In this document: piece after piece, positions 10,590 to 22,784 of the stretch
Position numbering within the stretch: position 1 is the first letter of the stretch
Layout: each line of letters starts with the position of its first letter
NCBI RefSeq assembly: GCF_047511655.1
Contig: NC_133400.1
Coordinates: forward strand, 34,054,001 to 34,118,000
Length of the DNA stretch: 64,000 bases
Origin: Castor canadensis
Taxonomy: Eukaryota > Chordata > Mammalia > Rodentia > Castoridae
Reading direction: 5' to 3'
Notes under the pieces: model-generated
Databases searched by the model: none
Told to the model about the DNA's origin: nothing
Seen by the model: only the letters and a program-made list of their open reading frames with translations
Translations under genes and position numbers: made by a program

Positions 10590-10830
10590 AAGAGCTTGAG
10601 CATGGAGTTACGTGAATTCAGACAGGACCAAAGCCTCTTCAGCCTCAGTGTTTCCATCTGGCAAATGGGAATTTTCTGCTTCTCTTCTTATTTTCTTCAC
10701 AGGGCTATTGTGGGATCAGATGACAAAAGTGACAGAGAGAGAAGAAGTTGAAAGATGGGAACATGTCAACTCAGCTTGCCACAGCAAAGCACTTCCTGGG
10801 AGCAACATGGAATATAAATCCTGGCATGCT
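10590..10830 (+). mobile_element. MIR SINE
   Basis: 'tgagcatggagttacgtgaa', 'tcagtgtttccatctggcaa' and 'ttcacagggctattgtggga' match the MIR order ('gagttcgaatcc', 'tcagtttccatctg', 'cagggttgttgtgagg'). Confidence 0.7.
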
Positions 10831-12069
10831 CTGTAAAGCACCATCAAATGCACATTTATGGGCACACACACTTGGATATGTGGCGTGGGGAGAAAGAGTA
10901 GACTGCTGTATTCTCACTTTCATGACAATTTGTGTGGGGGGGCTCCAAAAGTATGTTGCAGACAAAACATCCTTACATTTGTCACTGTGATAGCAGTCAC
11001 TGCCATAAGGATGAGGGCGATGACGGGATTTTTGTTAAGACCAGAGAAGTACACGGGCGGATATTGTTACAGAGATTATCGGACTTATAAAGAAAGATGT
11101 CAAGTCTGGATTCTATTCTTCTCAGCCTCCATTTCCCCATCTGCAAATGGGGTGGACTAGTCCCCGTTCTGCCAATCTTAAAAGAGGAGACACATGCCAA
11201 TAATGGATGCACAGGCTCTTTGTAAACTGGGATACCCTTTGCAAATGCAAATGACTATTGATTATCACTAGAGCATCTGTCAGCAAAATCGGCTCCCTTG
11301 CAAAGCTGGGCCAACTGGCCTGAGGAGATGTGGAAGAGCTGGAGCCTCGAAAGCCAGGGAACATCTCGAAGGGAAAGATTTCCAGATGATGTGGAATCCA
11401 CAGAAGCAGAGCTGGGCATGAACCATGGACCCTGAGTAGGTGAGGACACAGGGACCACTGCTGCCAGTCTCTTCCTGGGAGCACTGGCCTGGCCTCAGGA
11501 GCCATCAGACTCCACACTTCTAGACTAGAAGCCACGCCCTGCAGTTGGCTTCCTTCAGGGCCGTGTGACCCAGTGTGAGGGGACGGTGTGCTGAAGGCTG
11601 AGACAAAGGTTACTAACTGGCTTGGGTCTCTGGACATCAAAACAGTTCTGAGGATTAATATTTTGAAAAGTGAAGTGTGAATGAGTGGGAAACTCATGGA
11701 CTCCATTTCCATGAAGGTCATACACAGGTAAAAAGGATAGAAAGCCTTCAGGCACAGGTATCCGGGACTCATTTTACCTAGATCATAATTCAATGAAAAC
11801 CTTGGGGGCCCAGGACACACCGTTCTAGAAGGCTGTGTCCCCAGCCCCAGATAGGATTACACCTCCTCATTCTGATCAGGTGGGCTGTAACAAAACACTG
11901 GAATGAAGGGAGAAAAAGGTGTCCTGAGACGTGGCAGGTCACTCCTTTCTGCCCTTGCTACCCTTTCCTTAGGTATAAGGAACCCATAGAAAGCTACTCC
12001 AAGCTCTGGCTGGGAACAGCAGGGAGCCAGCTCCTCACCCAGCCAGAGAGCTGCCAGGACTGTGCGATG
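10831..12069. other. Unannotated non-coding sequence with a possible MIR core
   Basis: 11095-11165 ('tcctcagcctccatttccccatctg' region) resembles a MIR core. The rest is unique. The 232-codon minus-strand frame at 11122-11820 has no recognisable domain and is treated as chance. Confidence 0.4.
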
Positions 12070-12170
12070 CATCAGATGCAAGCTGAATAATGTTTAATTG
12101 ACACAGAAGATTGTTTACTTTCGAATAATTGCACTAAATTGCAGTGTTTAAAAAGTACTTAGACATTGCG
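12070..12170. promoter_or_regulatory. Candidate conserved non-coding island
   Basis: A short, sharply AT-rich, repeat-free block with 'gaataatgtttaattgacac' and 'ttcgaataattgcactaaat'. It lies between GC-richer flanks. Inferred from texture only. Confidence 0.35.
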
Positions 12171-12935
12171 CCTGGGCTCTGTGGGCTTCCTCCAGTGGGG
12201 CCAGAGTGGGCCTGGGGGAGGACTGGAAGACCCCTGGAATGGGCAGAGGGAATCAGCTAGATTCCCTTTGAGCCCAGAGGTCTGTTCACTTCCAGGACAG
12301 AGTTCTTGTCCTCAGTGAGTGGACCCCCTTACAGCCCAAGGGTGTTCTGTACCCACATTTATTGCCCACACAGTGGGGTTCACAGGTCTGCTACTTTCGG
12401 AGAAGCACTGTTTCCATCAGCTCTGGGAGACAAGATGCTTGGGCACCGACCTGATGACAGAAGCATGCACACAGCCAGAGCCGTATCCTGAAAACACTGA
12501 AATATTTCTGCACCTGTTGGGACACAGCTGTTGCCCAGGTACTGAAGGCCCCTGCCTTCGTCCCTGCCTTCTGGAGCCCCAGGATGCTTCCATATTCAGG
12601 AACTAAAGAGTTGGTGCCTGGCACATGGTGGGGGAGGGGCTCAGAATCCCCCTCCAGCATCTCAGATGCTCACCTTGCCTCTATTGTTCAAAACTGTTAC
12701 ATTCCATCTGATGACCTCTATGACCAAGCAGGTGGGTGGTCATGAGTACACCAACAGGATGGGGACATCTGAAAGAAGGAGACACACCCACATTAGAGGC
12801 TGGCCCTTGTCAGACCCCGTCTACCCCCAACCCCAGCCACCCACGCCCAGGCTCATCTGTTCAAAACATTTGGCATTGCAGGCAATGTCCAAGCTTTGTA
12901 ATAAGCTTCCCTGGGGCCTATGAAAGCATCTGAGA
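12171..12935. other. Unannotated non-coding sequence
   Basis: GC-moderate unique sequence. Overlapping frames on both strands have no similarity I can recognise. Confidence 0.4.
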
Positions 12936-13125
12936 ACTGGAAAAAAAATTTTGGCTCTGAAATACAAAAAGGAACCCAGACAGAAACTTAAAGTTAATAT
13001 AGGTTTTAATGTCTACAAGCCATAACATTACATCAACTGCTGGAGTGTAAGCCAACTCAATTTGTATATGGTTATATAAAAATCATGCCCCATGTGGACT
13101 GTGTTTTCATTTATTTGATATGATG
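12936..13125. promoter_or_regulatory. Candidate conserved non-coding island
   Basis: AT-rich and repeat-free, with 'aaagttaatataggttttaa' and 'ttcatttatttgatatgatg'. It may be a regulatory island, but the evidence is weak. Confidence 0.25.
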
Positions 13126-13329
13126 GGGGTGGGACTTTCTAAAGGCCACTTTCATAAATGGCCTTGAGCCCAGCGCAAGACGCAGCTCTGATCCTGGTAC
13201 CCCAAGGCTTCCACCAGGGCTGGATGGCTGGCTGTGCCACTTCTCCCATGGTCTTGGTTCCTGGCCCATCTGACCTGGGGGACCATTTGCTCTTAGCGCT
13301 CCTGTGGGATGAGTTTTAATATTTGGTAT

Positions 13330-13790
13330 TTAACCCACAGTGACTCAAGTCCAGCCTCAACCCTCTGTCCCTCTACCCTCAACTCTCTCACTCCTCGAGA
13401 TCTTCTGTCCCAACATTGTCAACTGTCCCTTCCCTGTGGCCAGCTTCCAAATCTGTGTCTCTGGCTACAGCCTCAGACTGAGTGCCAGACCCGTATCTCC
13501 AAGTGCGGATTGACTGCTCCCTCTCGGATGTCTTGCACATGTCCCCTCTCAGCATGTCCCAAAGCCATCCAGCTTCGCCCAAATGGCTGCCCCATCCCCG
13601 ATGCCCCCCCAGGCTCCAGTAAACCCTGTCATTCCTGTTTTCAGCAGTGCCAAGCTCACTTTCTCAGCCCCCTAGAACTCTAGTCACCCCCTGTCCATGA
13701 GCCCACTCTGTCCTGCTCACTCTTTTCTTTACAATCCTTGTGTTTATCTCCTCCCTCTCATTCCAGTCCCACCAGCCTCACCCAGGCCTG
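13330..13790 (+). mobile_element. L2 LINE internal fragment
   Basis: Contains the L2 series 'actgagtgccagacccgtat', 'cggattgactgctccctctc', 'ggatgtcttgcacatgtccc', 'ctcagcatgtcccaaagcca', equivalent to 'actcgtatatccaactgcctactcgacatctcc...ggatgtctaatagg...aacatgtcc'. Decayed and non-coding. Confidence 0.75.
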
Positions 13791-14339
13791 GAGGAACAGG
13801 AATGGCCCCTCTCCTGTCCCAACTCTGGCCACCTGCAGTTCAGAGTGGAGAACAGTTGTCAGGTAAAGAGATACAGGATTGATCAGTGATATCTAGATGG
13901 GCACAGGAGGAGGGGTGGCACAAATTTTGCCATCCCTAGTCTTAGCACTTTCAAGTTGGCCCCTGCCTCGAGGCAGGTGCTGCCTGCCTGGCAGCTCACT
14001 CTGTCCCTCCCTTCACATTCCCAAGTGTTGGGGCTGACACTTGCATTCGCCAGGTTCTCCACAGAGAAAGCATCACTAACTTTTTCCCCACGGTGAGATC
14101 AACCCAGGCTCCTGGGCGGGCATCAGAGCCCCTGTGGCTTAACCCCACCATCCTTCTGCCCTTAAGTCCTCGCTAGTCCCCAGCGCCAGCACCTGGCTCT
14201 CACCAACCTGACATGTCATCATTCGCTCATGGAGTCTCCGCCTTCCCACCTGTACAAGTTATTGCTCAGGTTCTTCTATCAGCCCGAAATCCCCTCCTCC
14301 TTCCCTCCTCCTACCCACATCTTCCACCCTAGAGTCAAG
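13791..14339. other. Unannotated non-coding sequence
   Basis: Unique pyrimidine-leaning sequence; no gene recognised. 14200-14340 could be a degraded L2 continuation. Confidence 0.35.
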
Positions 14340-14740
14340 ACTCAACTTAATAGTAACTAACTTATTGAGCTCTCACCCCTTGACGAGTGGAACGCTAAGT
14401 GAGTCACCCAGATGGACTCATTTCATGCTCCCAATAGTGCTGAGGGAAGTGTCTGAGTGTTCCCATTTTTGTTTGTCTATTTGTTATTTTGAGACAGGCT
14501 TTGCCATGTAGTCCAAGATGACCTACAACTTGAGATCCTCCTGCCTCAGCCACCTCAGTGCTGAGATTACAGGCCGGCAACACCATACCCAGTTCTTAAA
14601 TAGTCCCATTTTATAGATGAGGGATGTGAGGCAGAGGTTAAATAATCAGCCTAAGGTCACAGCTTATAAGGAGCAGAGATGGAGTAAGAACCTGTAGCTC
14701 TGGCTCTACCTCTGTACCTTGCATATCATACTACTTTTTC
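14340..14740 (-). mobile_element. MIR SINE split by a B1 SINE
   Basis: The left half has 'cttattgagctctcacccct' and 'gactcatttcatgctcccaa'. The right half has 'cattttatagatgagggatg' and 'cagcctaaggtcacagctta'. Together they form one reverse-complement MIR interrupted at 14470-14603. Confidence 0.8.
14470..14603 (-). mobile_element. B1 SINE inserted in MIR
   Basis: 'attttgagacaggctttgcc' to 'gagattacaggccggcaaca' is a reverse-complement B1 monomer without an ID part. 'tcccatttt' occurs at 14461-14469 and again at 14604-14612, giving the target-site duplication. Confidence 0.9.
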
Positions 14741-14894
14741 CCTGAATCCTTACGTCTTCCAGGCAGCACAACCCCTCCACTACAGCACTCCCTCCATCTC
14801 TTGTCTGTGCCACTTAGCTTTCACCACAGGCTGCCTCTGTTTCCCTCTTTTAGCCTCCGCTTCTTCAGAGGACAAGAACAATAAGCCCATGGGT

Positions 14895-15095
14895 CAGTAC
14901 CAATATTAACAACAGGAGCACTCACTCAGCAAGTCCTTTCAAGGTGCTTTAAACATTCATTGTTTTATATAACTTTTATTCAGGGAGGTAGGAAGGCAGA
15001 ATCATATATACTTTATATAAAAGAAAACCAAGACCAGAAAAGTTCAGCAACTTGCCCAAGATCACACAGCAATCAGCCAACCTTTCCCTTTTCTG
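14895..15095 (-). mobile_element. MIR SINE
   Basis: 'gtcctttcaaggtgctttaa', 'aaagttcagcaacttgccca' and 'agatcacacagcaatcag' are the reverse-complement MIR signatures. Confidence 0.75.
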
Positions 15096-16019
15096 AGTTT
15101 GCATAGCAGAAAAGAGGTAGGAAGGGCATAAATAATGGGCTTCTGCTTTCTGCCTCATAGCACATCTGTGTCAAGAGGATGAGAGCCTTCATGACAGAGG
15201 AGAGAGCACTAGCATTCAAGGGAGATAGGCACATTTGCAGCCTTAGAGCAGACTGGCAGCCACTGTGAGCAGGTGACATCCCCTGGGCAGGATCTTTGCT
15301 TGGACTCTTCTTTTTCCTTCTCTTTCCTCTGCTGTTTCTTCTTCATCCCTCTTTCTTTCCCCCAACCTCACCATTTCCCATAGATGAGAATTTTAGGTGT
15401 CTTTGAGATTACACATGAAAGCCCTCTCCGTGGGACAAGCAGTCCGCCAGCCACTGAGCAGGAGACCTGTGGCAGAAAGTTCTGGGTCCAACACCTATGG
15501 GGCATGATGGCACGACTGCATGAGGGAGGTTGTCTCAAGTAGGGTCCTTGTGGGCTCCAGTGCCAGGACGGAAGCTGCACAGGAGTTTTGGGGACTATGG
15601 TAAAGCAAAAAAAAAAAAAAAGACCGCTATGCAGCAGCAGCAGCAAGGAGACAAGAAAGTTCCATTAATGCAGTGAGCTCATTACCCTTTCTGACCTGAG
15701 AGTTTGTATTACCTGAGTTCCTCTGAAAATCCTAAGAGAGTGCTCTTGCCAGCTTCTAAATTGGGCATTCGTGGGCGCCTGCTGGCAGGAAGAAGAAAGA
15801 TTCACTGTGGTGCTGTGGTTTGCTTGAAACCCAGTCAAGCCCCAAATTCTAAACACAAAGCAGCTGTTTGCCCAGAATCTGAGCTGGGATGGTTCATCTC
15901 AATGGCTCTTCCTCCCAACCCCCACCGCCCCTTCTCCTTTTCCCTCTCTCTTTATTCGCTACTAAAGTACCAGAAACGCTAGTGTGACTGAGAATTGGGA
16001 TGGGTGCAAATTCAAGCCC
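15096..16019. other. Unannotated non-coding sequence
   Basis: Holds a poly-A run (15607-15621) and a short GCA repeat (15631-15645). A poly-A run followed by no clear upstream gene copy does not support a processed pseudogene. No gene recognised. Confidence 0.4.
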
Positions 16020-16520
16020 ACATTATCTGTCACAGACAATCAGGGACTCAGGCAGGCCCGTGGCGAGCCATCCGGGCAGCCCTGTCCCAGCACCACTGTT
16101 TACAGAAGGAAAAAATAGAAATTGATCTATGGCGTTGGTACAGGGCTGGGTCAGGCGGGGCAACGGATCCGGTTGCCACTCTTTCAGCCCTGAGAAATGC
16201 CAGCTGATCTCTATCAGGCCAAACTGGGGTATCTTTCAGGTAAATCTCCTGTTCCACACTGGGAGCCAGGGTTCTACTTTCCGATGCCCGCGCAGAGCGG
16301 TCCACCTCCGAATCCACCCAGATCGGGTGACATCTCGGGTACAGGAGCAAGACAGGCGGGCATCCTGACACCCCCTTCTCCCTGCCGCAGGGCTTTGAGC
16401 CTTTTCTGGAGAAAGGCACCGTCCCCACCTAAACCTGGCCCCAACTGACTCCATAAAGCTGTGTTACCTTCCAGATCACAGAGTCCCATAGTGGAATTTC
16501 TTCTTCAAAATGTCCAGTTT
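16020..16520. promoter_or_regulatory. CpG-richer unique island
   Basis: Repeat-free, with locally raised CpG (around 16065-16330, for example 'gatgcccgcgcagagcggtc'). 'tttcaggtaaatc' near 16236 resembles a splice donor, but the frame upstream shows no family similarity. It could be a regulatory element or an unrecognised non-coding exon. Confidence 0.3.
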
Positions 16521-16599
16521 GGGGATTTATTAAAACGCCTGATGGGGGCCATGTACAGAGAACAGCCCTCCAAAGTCTAGAGAGAAGGGATCTCTGATG

Positions 16600-16795
16600 A
16601 GTGCCCCACTCTTACCAGGCACCATGGGTGGTGTTTTCCATTCATCATCATTGTTCAGTGATGGACGTACAATTTCCCATTCCACAGATGGGAAGGCTCA
16701 GGTGTGCAAAGGTGCCACAACTTCCCCAAGGAAATGTCACTCAAGGGGTAGAAGTAGGAATTGAACAAAAATCCACCTGACTCCAAAGTCTTTTT
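16600..16795 (-). mobile_element. MIR SINE
   Basis: 'cccattccacagatgggaag', 'aggaattgaacaaaaatcca' and 'cctgactccaaagtc' are reverse-complement MIR landmarks. Confidence 0.75.
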
Positions 16796-18429
16796 CCTAT
16801 AGCCAACCACCTCCCACCAATATCAATTCATCATTATATTAGTCTACATGTTATTTCAGGATGTCTAAATTTACCAAGGGCCACACCTCAAGTCTCAGTC
16901 TCTCTGTCTGGACAAGGAGGCCATTGGACAAAGCTGTTCTCTGCTGGCTTTGATACTTCTGAGATCCTGTGTCTGTGGATACAGGCAGAGGCTTTCAGGC
17001 AATAAATCAAGTTGTTTGAAAATTAAAAATATGCAGGGGAGGGACTCACAGAGACTGGGCCTTTAAGCCATGATGTATAAAAATACAGACCAGCTCACTG
17101 CTAGCAGGGGAGGTGTCAAGCTTAACCTGGCTCTCACTCCAAGGTCCTCAGAGTCACACTCCCTGACATGGCTGGATAGATGGAGCCCCATTCTACATGT
17201 TGGCCCTTGGTTCAGGTCACACCTTCATGGTGCCATGGGCCAGGGTGAGCTGGGACTTCCTGTGGGAGGGTGGAGAGATCTGGGGACCGCGTGGGGGTGA
17301 CAGACAGCAGCGGGTGGATTTGGCAGGCACCACAGTGTTTTCTTTGCACAGAGAGCTCTTAGGAGCCGTTTTCCAATCCTTCACTCCAGTCCATGACCCT
17401 TACCTTCCCTCGCCTGCCCCCCTCTTCCCGCTCTCAAGGAGTGTGGCGGGAACCTGGCCAATGCCTGAGAGAAAATGAAGACATTTCTCAAATGGCATGT
17501 TCCAGTGGCTGAGCGCTGGCAGCCAGAGCTCAGGGAAGTGGAGCTGGTTCCCTGTCCATCCCCTAAATATCCTAAGTATGTTCCCTCCTTAGCCGCAAAA
17601 CCACAGTAATGTCGCCTTGCCTTCCCCTCCCCCCTCGGACCCGGGGTCTACGAGATCAGCCCGCCAAAAGGTCCCAGAGGCGCCACCACTTGCAAGGGAG
17701 GGGCCGCAGCCAGCCTGGCACTTGGCGGGCTTCCGGGCTGGCACTGGCTATCAGTGGCCTGTCCTGCCCAGCCTCTGGCCGCCACTCCCAAAGCTGCTTT
17801 CCAAGGGTCAGTGTGTCTGTGTCATGGGGAAGGCCTCCTAGCCCCCTTGTCACTAGGTCTAGAACAATGGTCTTCCTCTTCCCACTATTCCTCAGTCACC
17901 CCGGGCACTGCTGGACATGGAACTGACCTACTGGGCACTCGCTCCTAGGTCCAGTCTATTTCTGACACTGACTGTTTGGTGACCCCTTGGAAAGCCACTT
18001 TTTTAAGTAGGCTTCTATGGTGCCATGAAAACTTTGGGGACAACGAGTGGCTTGAGAACTTTCTTTTGAGTTTGGCGGAAAGGGCTCAATAAAAGGGAGA
18101 CAACCCACCAGAAGAACCAGCTCCCCTCTCAGAGCAGCCCCCACTTCTCTCCTGTTTTATACATCCACTCAGAACACATTCTTTGTCTATTCTGAGTGAT
18201 CCTGACAAGACCACCACGTCACAGGTCGTGGTCTTCATGGGTCTTCCAGTGTGACCAGGGACAACATTTACACCAGTGGGAATAATCAACAATTGAATCC
18301 AATGAGGAAAAGACTGCTGGGATCCCACAGTGCTGAGAGACAGTCTCCGGCTATGTAGCTGGTCACCCATCCTTCCACCCAAGAGTTTTCCTAGAGTCTT
18401 GGGGAGGGAAAAATCTTTCCTTTGGATTG
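16796..18429. other. Unannotated non-coding sequence
   Basis: No gene recognised. 17590-17760 is GC-rich with several CpGs ('cggacccggggtctacgaga'), but too short and weak to call a CpG island promoter. Frames on both strands are short. Confidence 0.4.
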
Positions 18430-18860
18430 CTCTCTCTCACCCTCTCTTTGGAGAACCCCCAAATGTCAGTATTCTCAGATTCTAGAATTTTCTTGATGCT
18501 TTTCTCTCTCCACTTCAGTGGACTCAACCCCTCTTATAGCTTCAAATCCCACCTCAATTCAAGTCTCTGAAATTCACATCTTTTTTTACGATGTAGACCT
18601 ACCCTTCTCCCCTCCTCTGGCTGCCTCCTCAGTCCTCTCTTACAGTTGGACGCCATCGTAAACTGTCCTCTTGCTCTCAGATCAGCTCTTCCTCTATGCC
18701 CCTATTTTGGTCTTGGCATTCTACATCCCAGGGTCCCTCGCACACAGTCTTTGGCTGGACACTGGATGCACAGACTCTCTGCCACACTTCCACATGACAT
18801 TGAGTCTGTGTCACTTGCTCTTTTCCCTCCACCCCACTTACACCCTGATGTCTAGCTCAT
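18430..18860 (+). mobile_element. L2 LINE internal fragment
   Basis: 'tatagcttcaaatcccacct', 'tctctgaaattcacatcttt', 'ttggacgccatcgtaaactg' follow the L2 interior ('catggctttaaataccatct ... atgctgatgactcccaaatttatatct'). Diverged. Confidence 0.55.
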
Positions 18861-19149
18861 GACCCAGGTCATCGTCTGGACCCTTTAAGGAGCCACCACT
18901 GAGGTCTTCCTCTCCTGCTCAGGGAAACCGTTCCTTTTCTTCTAAACCCTTCTCTGGCTCCATTTCCCAAATAAGACATGTTTTCACTCTGCTGCCTCTG
19001 CATCTTTGTTTAGAGGTATAATGGATTCTTCTTCTAGAACCTTGCCACACCCCATTAAGGCATGAAGCCTTAAGTCCCCTCCCTATGAACCTGCAGAGGA
19101 GAAATTACTTCATGACCATACTGCAGATGCTAGGTGACTTCCAAGTCTA

Positions 19150-19530
19150 GATTATTATATTAGTCAGACTTTCCTCACTGTGACAAAATACCTGACAGAC
19201 AACTTGAAAAGAAGGAAGATTTATTTTAGCTCACAGTTTCAGCGGTTTTAGTCCATAATCCTCAACTCCAGTGATACTGGGCCTATGGTGAGACAGAATG
19301 TCATGGCAGCTTACCTCACGGTGACTGGGAAGCAGGGAATGGCTGAAAGAGAGGAAAGAGTCAGGGACAAGATACAGTTCCCCAGAACACATCCCCAGTG
19401 ACCTACTTCCTCCAGTTAGCCTCCAACTCCTACAGTTTCCAGAACCTCCCAAAATAGTGCCACCAGCTAGGAATGGAGCTTTTAGCACATGAGCCTGTGG
19501 GGACATGTCATATTTAAGCCATAACAGTTG
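19150..19530 (-). mobile_element. MaLR LTR
   Basis: 'attagtcagactttcctcac', 'acaaaatacctgacagacaa', 'tttattttagctcacagttt' and 'tgtggggacatgtcatattt' are the reverse complement of a MaLR LTR, in order, over its full expected length of about 380 bases. Confidence 0.85.
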
Positions 19531-19914
19531 TAAAAGGCAGTGCCATTGCCACCCAGCATCTCTCTTGGGACACATGACTTTGGAGCCTAGAGATGTCATT
19601 AAAGAGATCAATCTGTCTAAAATTTGTCATGCTGGAGAGACCATGTGTAGAGAGAGAAACAGAAAGAGAGAGACACCAAGGAGTCCATGCTGCCTCAACT
19701 CCAGCCTGTCTGAGCCTTCCCAGCCCAGAAACCTGTCACTATTTCATGTGACTAAGGACTTTCAGATGACTTCGGCCCCATCACTATCTCATGGCAACTG
19801 CTAAAGAGACATGAGACAGAAGCACTTAGCCAAACCTATCACTCTTCTAACCATGAGGTGATGTAATACACATCACTGCTTAAGCTTTTAGAATCAGCGT
19901 GACTTGGCACATGT
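19531..19914. other. Unannotated non-coding sequence
   Basis: No gene or clear repeat recognised. Confidence 0.4.
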
Positions 19915-20065
19915 ATGCAGGTGCCCGATCATCAGGCTCTGGAGCCAGAACGCCCTCATCTCATAGCTGAGCTCCAATAGCCTGCCCCAAAAGGTAAGTT
20001 TACCTTCTGAATTGCCTGAGCCTCTCTGAAAAAGAGTAGTCCTAATACTTGCTCAGCAGGCTTGC
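19915..20065 (+). mobile_element. MIR SINE
   Basis: 'gctctggagccagaacgccc' (near 19936) and 'ctgagcctctctgaaaaaga' match the MIR 5' half and core. Confidence 0.65.
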
Positions 20066-20956
20066 TGTGAGGCTCCCAGATGCCTACTACTGCAGCTCCA
20101 TTCTGCTGGTTTTGGTGAATGACAGCTCACGAGCTGATCCTCTTAGAGGTGCCCCAATAGCAGGCTCAGCTTTGCCGAATTCCATCCCACTCAATTCCTT
20201 CACATTACTCATGCTTTTCCTGCCCTTCCAAATGCAAGAAAACTCCTCCACTCAAGATCGAGTACCACCTGCCTCATGCCTTCCCCTCTTTCCTCATCTT
20301 GTGGGCATTTAGCATGTTGGTAGAAGCCTTGAGCCTGCCTTACAGCCAGGGAATGGCTGTGAGCAGGGGTCCTTAGTGGCTTCTCAGGCCTCAACATGCC
20401 TTCACTACTCAGACCTAATGGGCTACAATCTTTGCCAGGGTAAATGGACAGCAGGGTACATCCTTCCAAAGAGGCTGTACACTTTTAACCTGCAGTCCTC
20501 GGGCTGCAGGGTCATAGCTACTCCCCTGCACTGTGTCCTCCCTGTCCTCCCCACATCTGCTCCCAGATCTTGACACTCCCTCTACCTGTCCTCCAGGATA
20601 TATTTAACACAAAACCACAAGCTATCCACTATCAACACCAGCCTGCCACTCAGCACCTGCTGGCTTAAATAAGTGGACATGAATGATGACACAAATGCTT
20701 CTGAAGGTGACCAATACATGGATGATTTGGGGGCTGGACCACACAGGTAAAGGAAGCTGTAATCTCAGTGAAGCCAGCAGATTTGCTCAAAGAATAAGAG
20801 GACCTTGGCCAAGGAGGAGATGCAGCTCAAAGGATGAGGTCTCTTGGGCTCCACATGCATCACCCTTCCTTAAGGGAATAAGAATGGGGTATCATCCACT
20901 AACATTGACACCATCCTAAGCCAAGACAGACACAGCACCACTTCTCACAGAGATTG
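20066..20956. other. Unannotated non-coding sequence
   Basis: No gene or clear repeat recognised. 20200-20420 contains pyrimidine-rich stretches. Confidence 0.4.
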
Positions 20957-21357
20957 CTTCATTCATTCATCCATTCAGTCATCCATCCATTCATCCATTC
21001 ATTTGTACATTCATCCATCCACCCATCCATTCATTCATCTGTCCATCCATCCATTAATTCCTCCATGCATCCATTCATTCAGCCACTTATTCATCTATCC
21101 ATCCATCCATTCATTCATTCATTCCTTCATCCATCCATTCATTCCTTCATCCATCCATTCATTCATTCATCCACCCATCCATTCATTCAGCCACTCATTC
21201 ATCTATCCATCCATCCATCCATCCATCCACCCATCCATCCACCCATCCATCCACCCATCCACCCATCCACCCATCCATCCACCCATCCATCCAACCACCC
21301 ATCCACCCATCCATCCATCCATCCATCCATCCATCCATCCATCCATTCATTCATTCA
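20957..21357. repeat. (CATC)n/(CATT)n microsatellite array, about 400 bases
   Basis: Long imperfect tetranucleotide array with blocks of CATT (left), mixed CATC/CACC (centre) and a nearly pure CATC run at 21309-21350. 'attcattcagcc' recurs inside it. It directly abuts a minus-strand L2 3' end, whose TTCATT-type terminal repeat is the likely seed. Confidence 0.95.
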
Positions 21358-21770
21358 GCCAACATCTTCTGCAGGCCCACTATGTATTAAGTACATGCTT
21401 GGAATAAAATGATCAAGATAGAGAGGCCCTGCCCTTGAAGAGCTCCTGCTCAGTGTAGGTGTAGTGTAAGGAGGCATGCATATAATTAAATAGTATTTGT
21501 CATTCAGACTAATAAGCACTGGGCACCTTGTAGGGATTCTGAGCAGTCTTGGGATCAGGGAAGTGGTCAGGGGAGGTGGCAGTCAGGCTGAGTCAGCCAG
21601 GCTAGAGTGGAGTGTGGGGAGAAGAAAGGGTACTCTAGGTCACAGAGGCAACAGGTGTAGAGGTGGGAGGTGAAAATGACACAATCACCAGTGCTGACAG
21701 AGAACAGATGAAAGAGGTGGTACACAGAGCAGGGTTAAGAGGCACCCTAGACTGGATCACAGAGATGCTA
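21358..21770 (-). mobile_element. L2 LINE 3' fragment
   Basis: 'cactatgtattaagtacatg', 'gaggccctgcccttgaagag' (near 21422), 'ggggaggtggcagtcaggct' and 'ggtcacagaggcaacaggtg' are in reverse-complement L2 order. Confidence 0.7.
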
Positions 21771-22784
21771 ACCAGCTTGGCTTCACCCTTGGATCACTGA
21801 TGGGCCTTTCTCCAAGGTGACAGTTGTACAGTTTAGAAAGATCCCCTCAACAGGATAGAGATTGGACTCAGGGGCTGTGACTGGTACAAGTCCACAAGCA
21901 GGAAATAATGGAAGTTGGGAGGCAAGCATTTAGAGTGGTCCAGACCAGGAGGGTGTCCATGGGCCAGAAAAAGACAAGTGGACAGACCCAGAGAGATAGA
22001 GAGACAGAAAATACATTGAAAGTTGAAGTGCAGGGACATAGTAGAGAAAATTCACAGGAGAGGGGCGAGGAAGGAGAGGTTGCAGGAGGTGACACACCAT
22101 GGGCACCTCCACTGGGAACAGCTGTCTGTGTTTGCCCCTGCTCCTAACTGTGTGAGTGTCTGCTAAGTGGCCCAGCAACGGCAAGTTCACTGGGAGAGAT
22201 GAGAGACCTGGATAACCCCCCTCACTCCCAGTGCTCCTGCCTGCAGTGATGGGGATTCAGCCAACATCCAACCAGGACAGCAGAAATTTCCATAACCCAC
22301 TGGACTCCAGGGCAGAGCCAGCAGCATGGAATGGGACATAATTACCTTCTAATGGAAACGCCATGTGCCACTTGTCCAAGGTTTGGCTACCAAGAAACAA
22401 AATAGATGGCTCAAGAAGGATCAGTGGTAGGGCCTCTGTAGGTCCATGAGTCCTGGCTGGGCTGGTGGCACCCATTCCCAGGACTTCCCTCTGCTAGTTG
22501 GATTCCAGGAGTTGGGGGTGGGGGAGAGTGGACACTCACTTGTTCATAGAGTGAGTCAGGATCCTTACCTGGGGAGATATTTGTCCAAGCAAGCAAGCAT
22601 GAATGTTTACACACATGTGTGCACGTGTATTGCTGCTAAGCATGTCTGGGATGTATTGTGGTGTGCATGTGTACATGTGCTATTTTTGCATGTAGATGTA
22701 TGCCTGTGTGTGAGTTCACTTTTCTGTGATTTTATGTATAAACACGTATGCATCTGTAAGCTCCTGGAAGTCACTATTTGCATT
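21771..22784. other. Unannotated non-coding sequence with a TG-rich tract
   Basis: 22600-22740 is rich in TGTG/CATG dinucleotides (a decayed (TG)n). The rest is unique and no gene is recognised. Confidence 0.45.

Noticed and set aside
11122-11820. 232-codon minus-strand open frame, the longest in the window
   Set aside because: No domain, repeat pattern, signal peptide or family resemblance. Frames in other phases overlap it, and no splice-like structure or CpG promoter is nearby.
15300-15625. Poly-A run that might mark a retrocopy
   Set aside because: No upstream gene-like frame or flanking duplication was found.
17590-17760. GC-rich block as a CpG-island promoter
   Set aside because: Too short, with too few CpGs, and no adjacent exon candidate.
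20957-21357. Repeat array that might suggest CRISPR
   Set aside because: The unit is a tetranucleotide with no spacers, and the genome is mammalian.
20954-21412. 152- and 134-codon frames rich in HPSIHPS
   Set aside because: They are translations of the CATC tetramer array. The same peptide pattern appears from the GATG array at 1797-2071 on the other strand.
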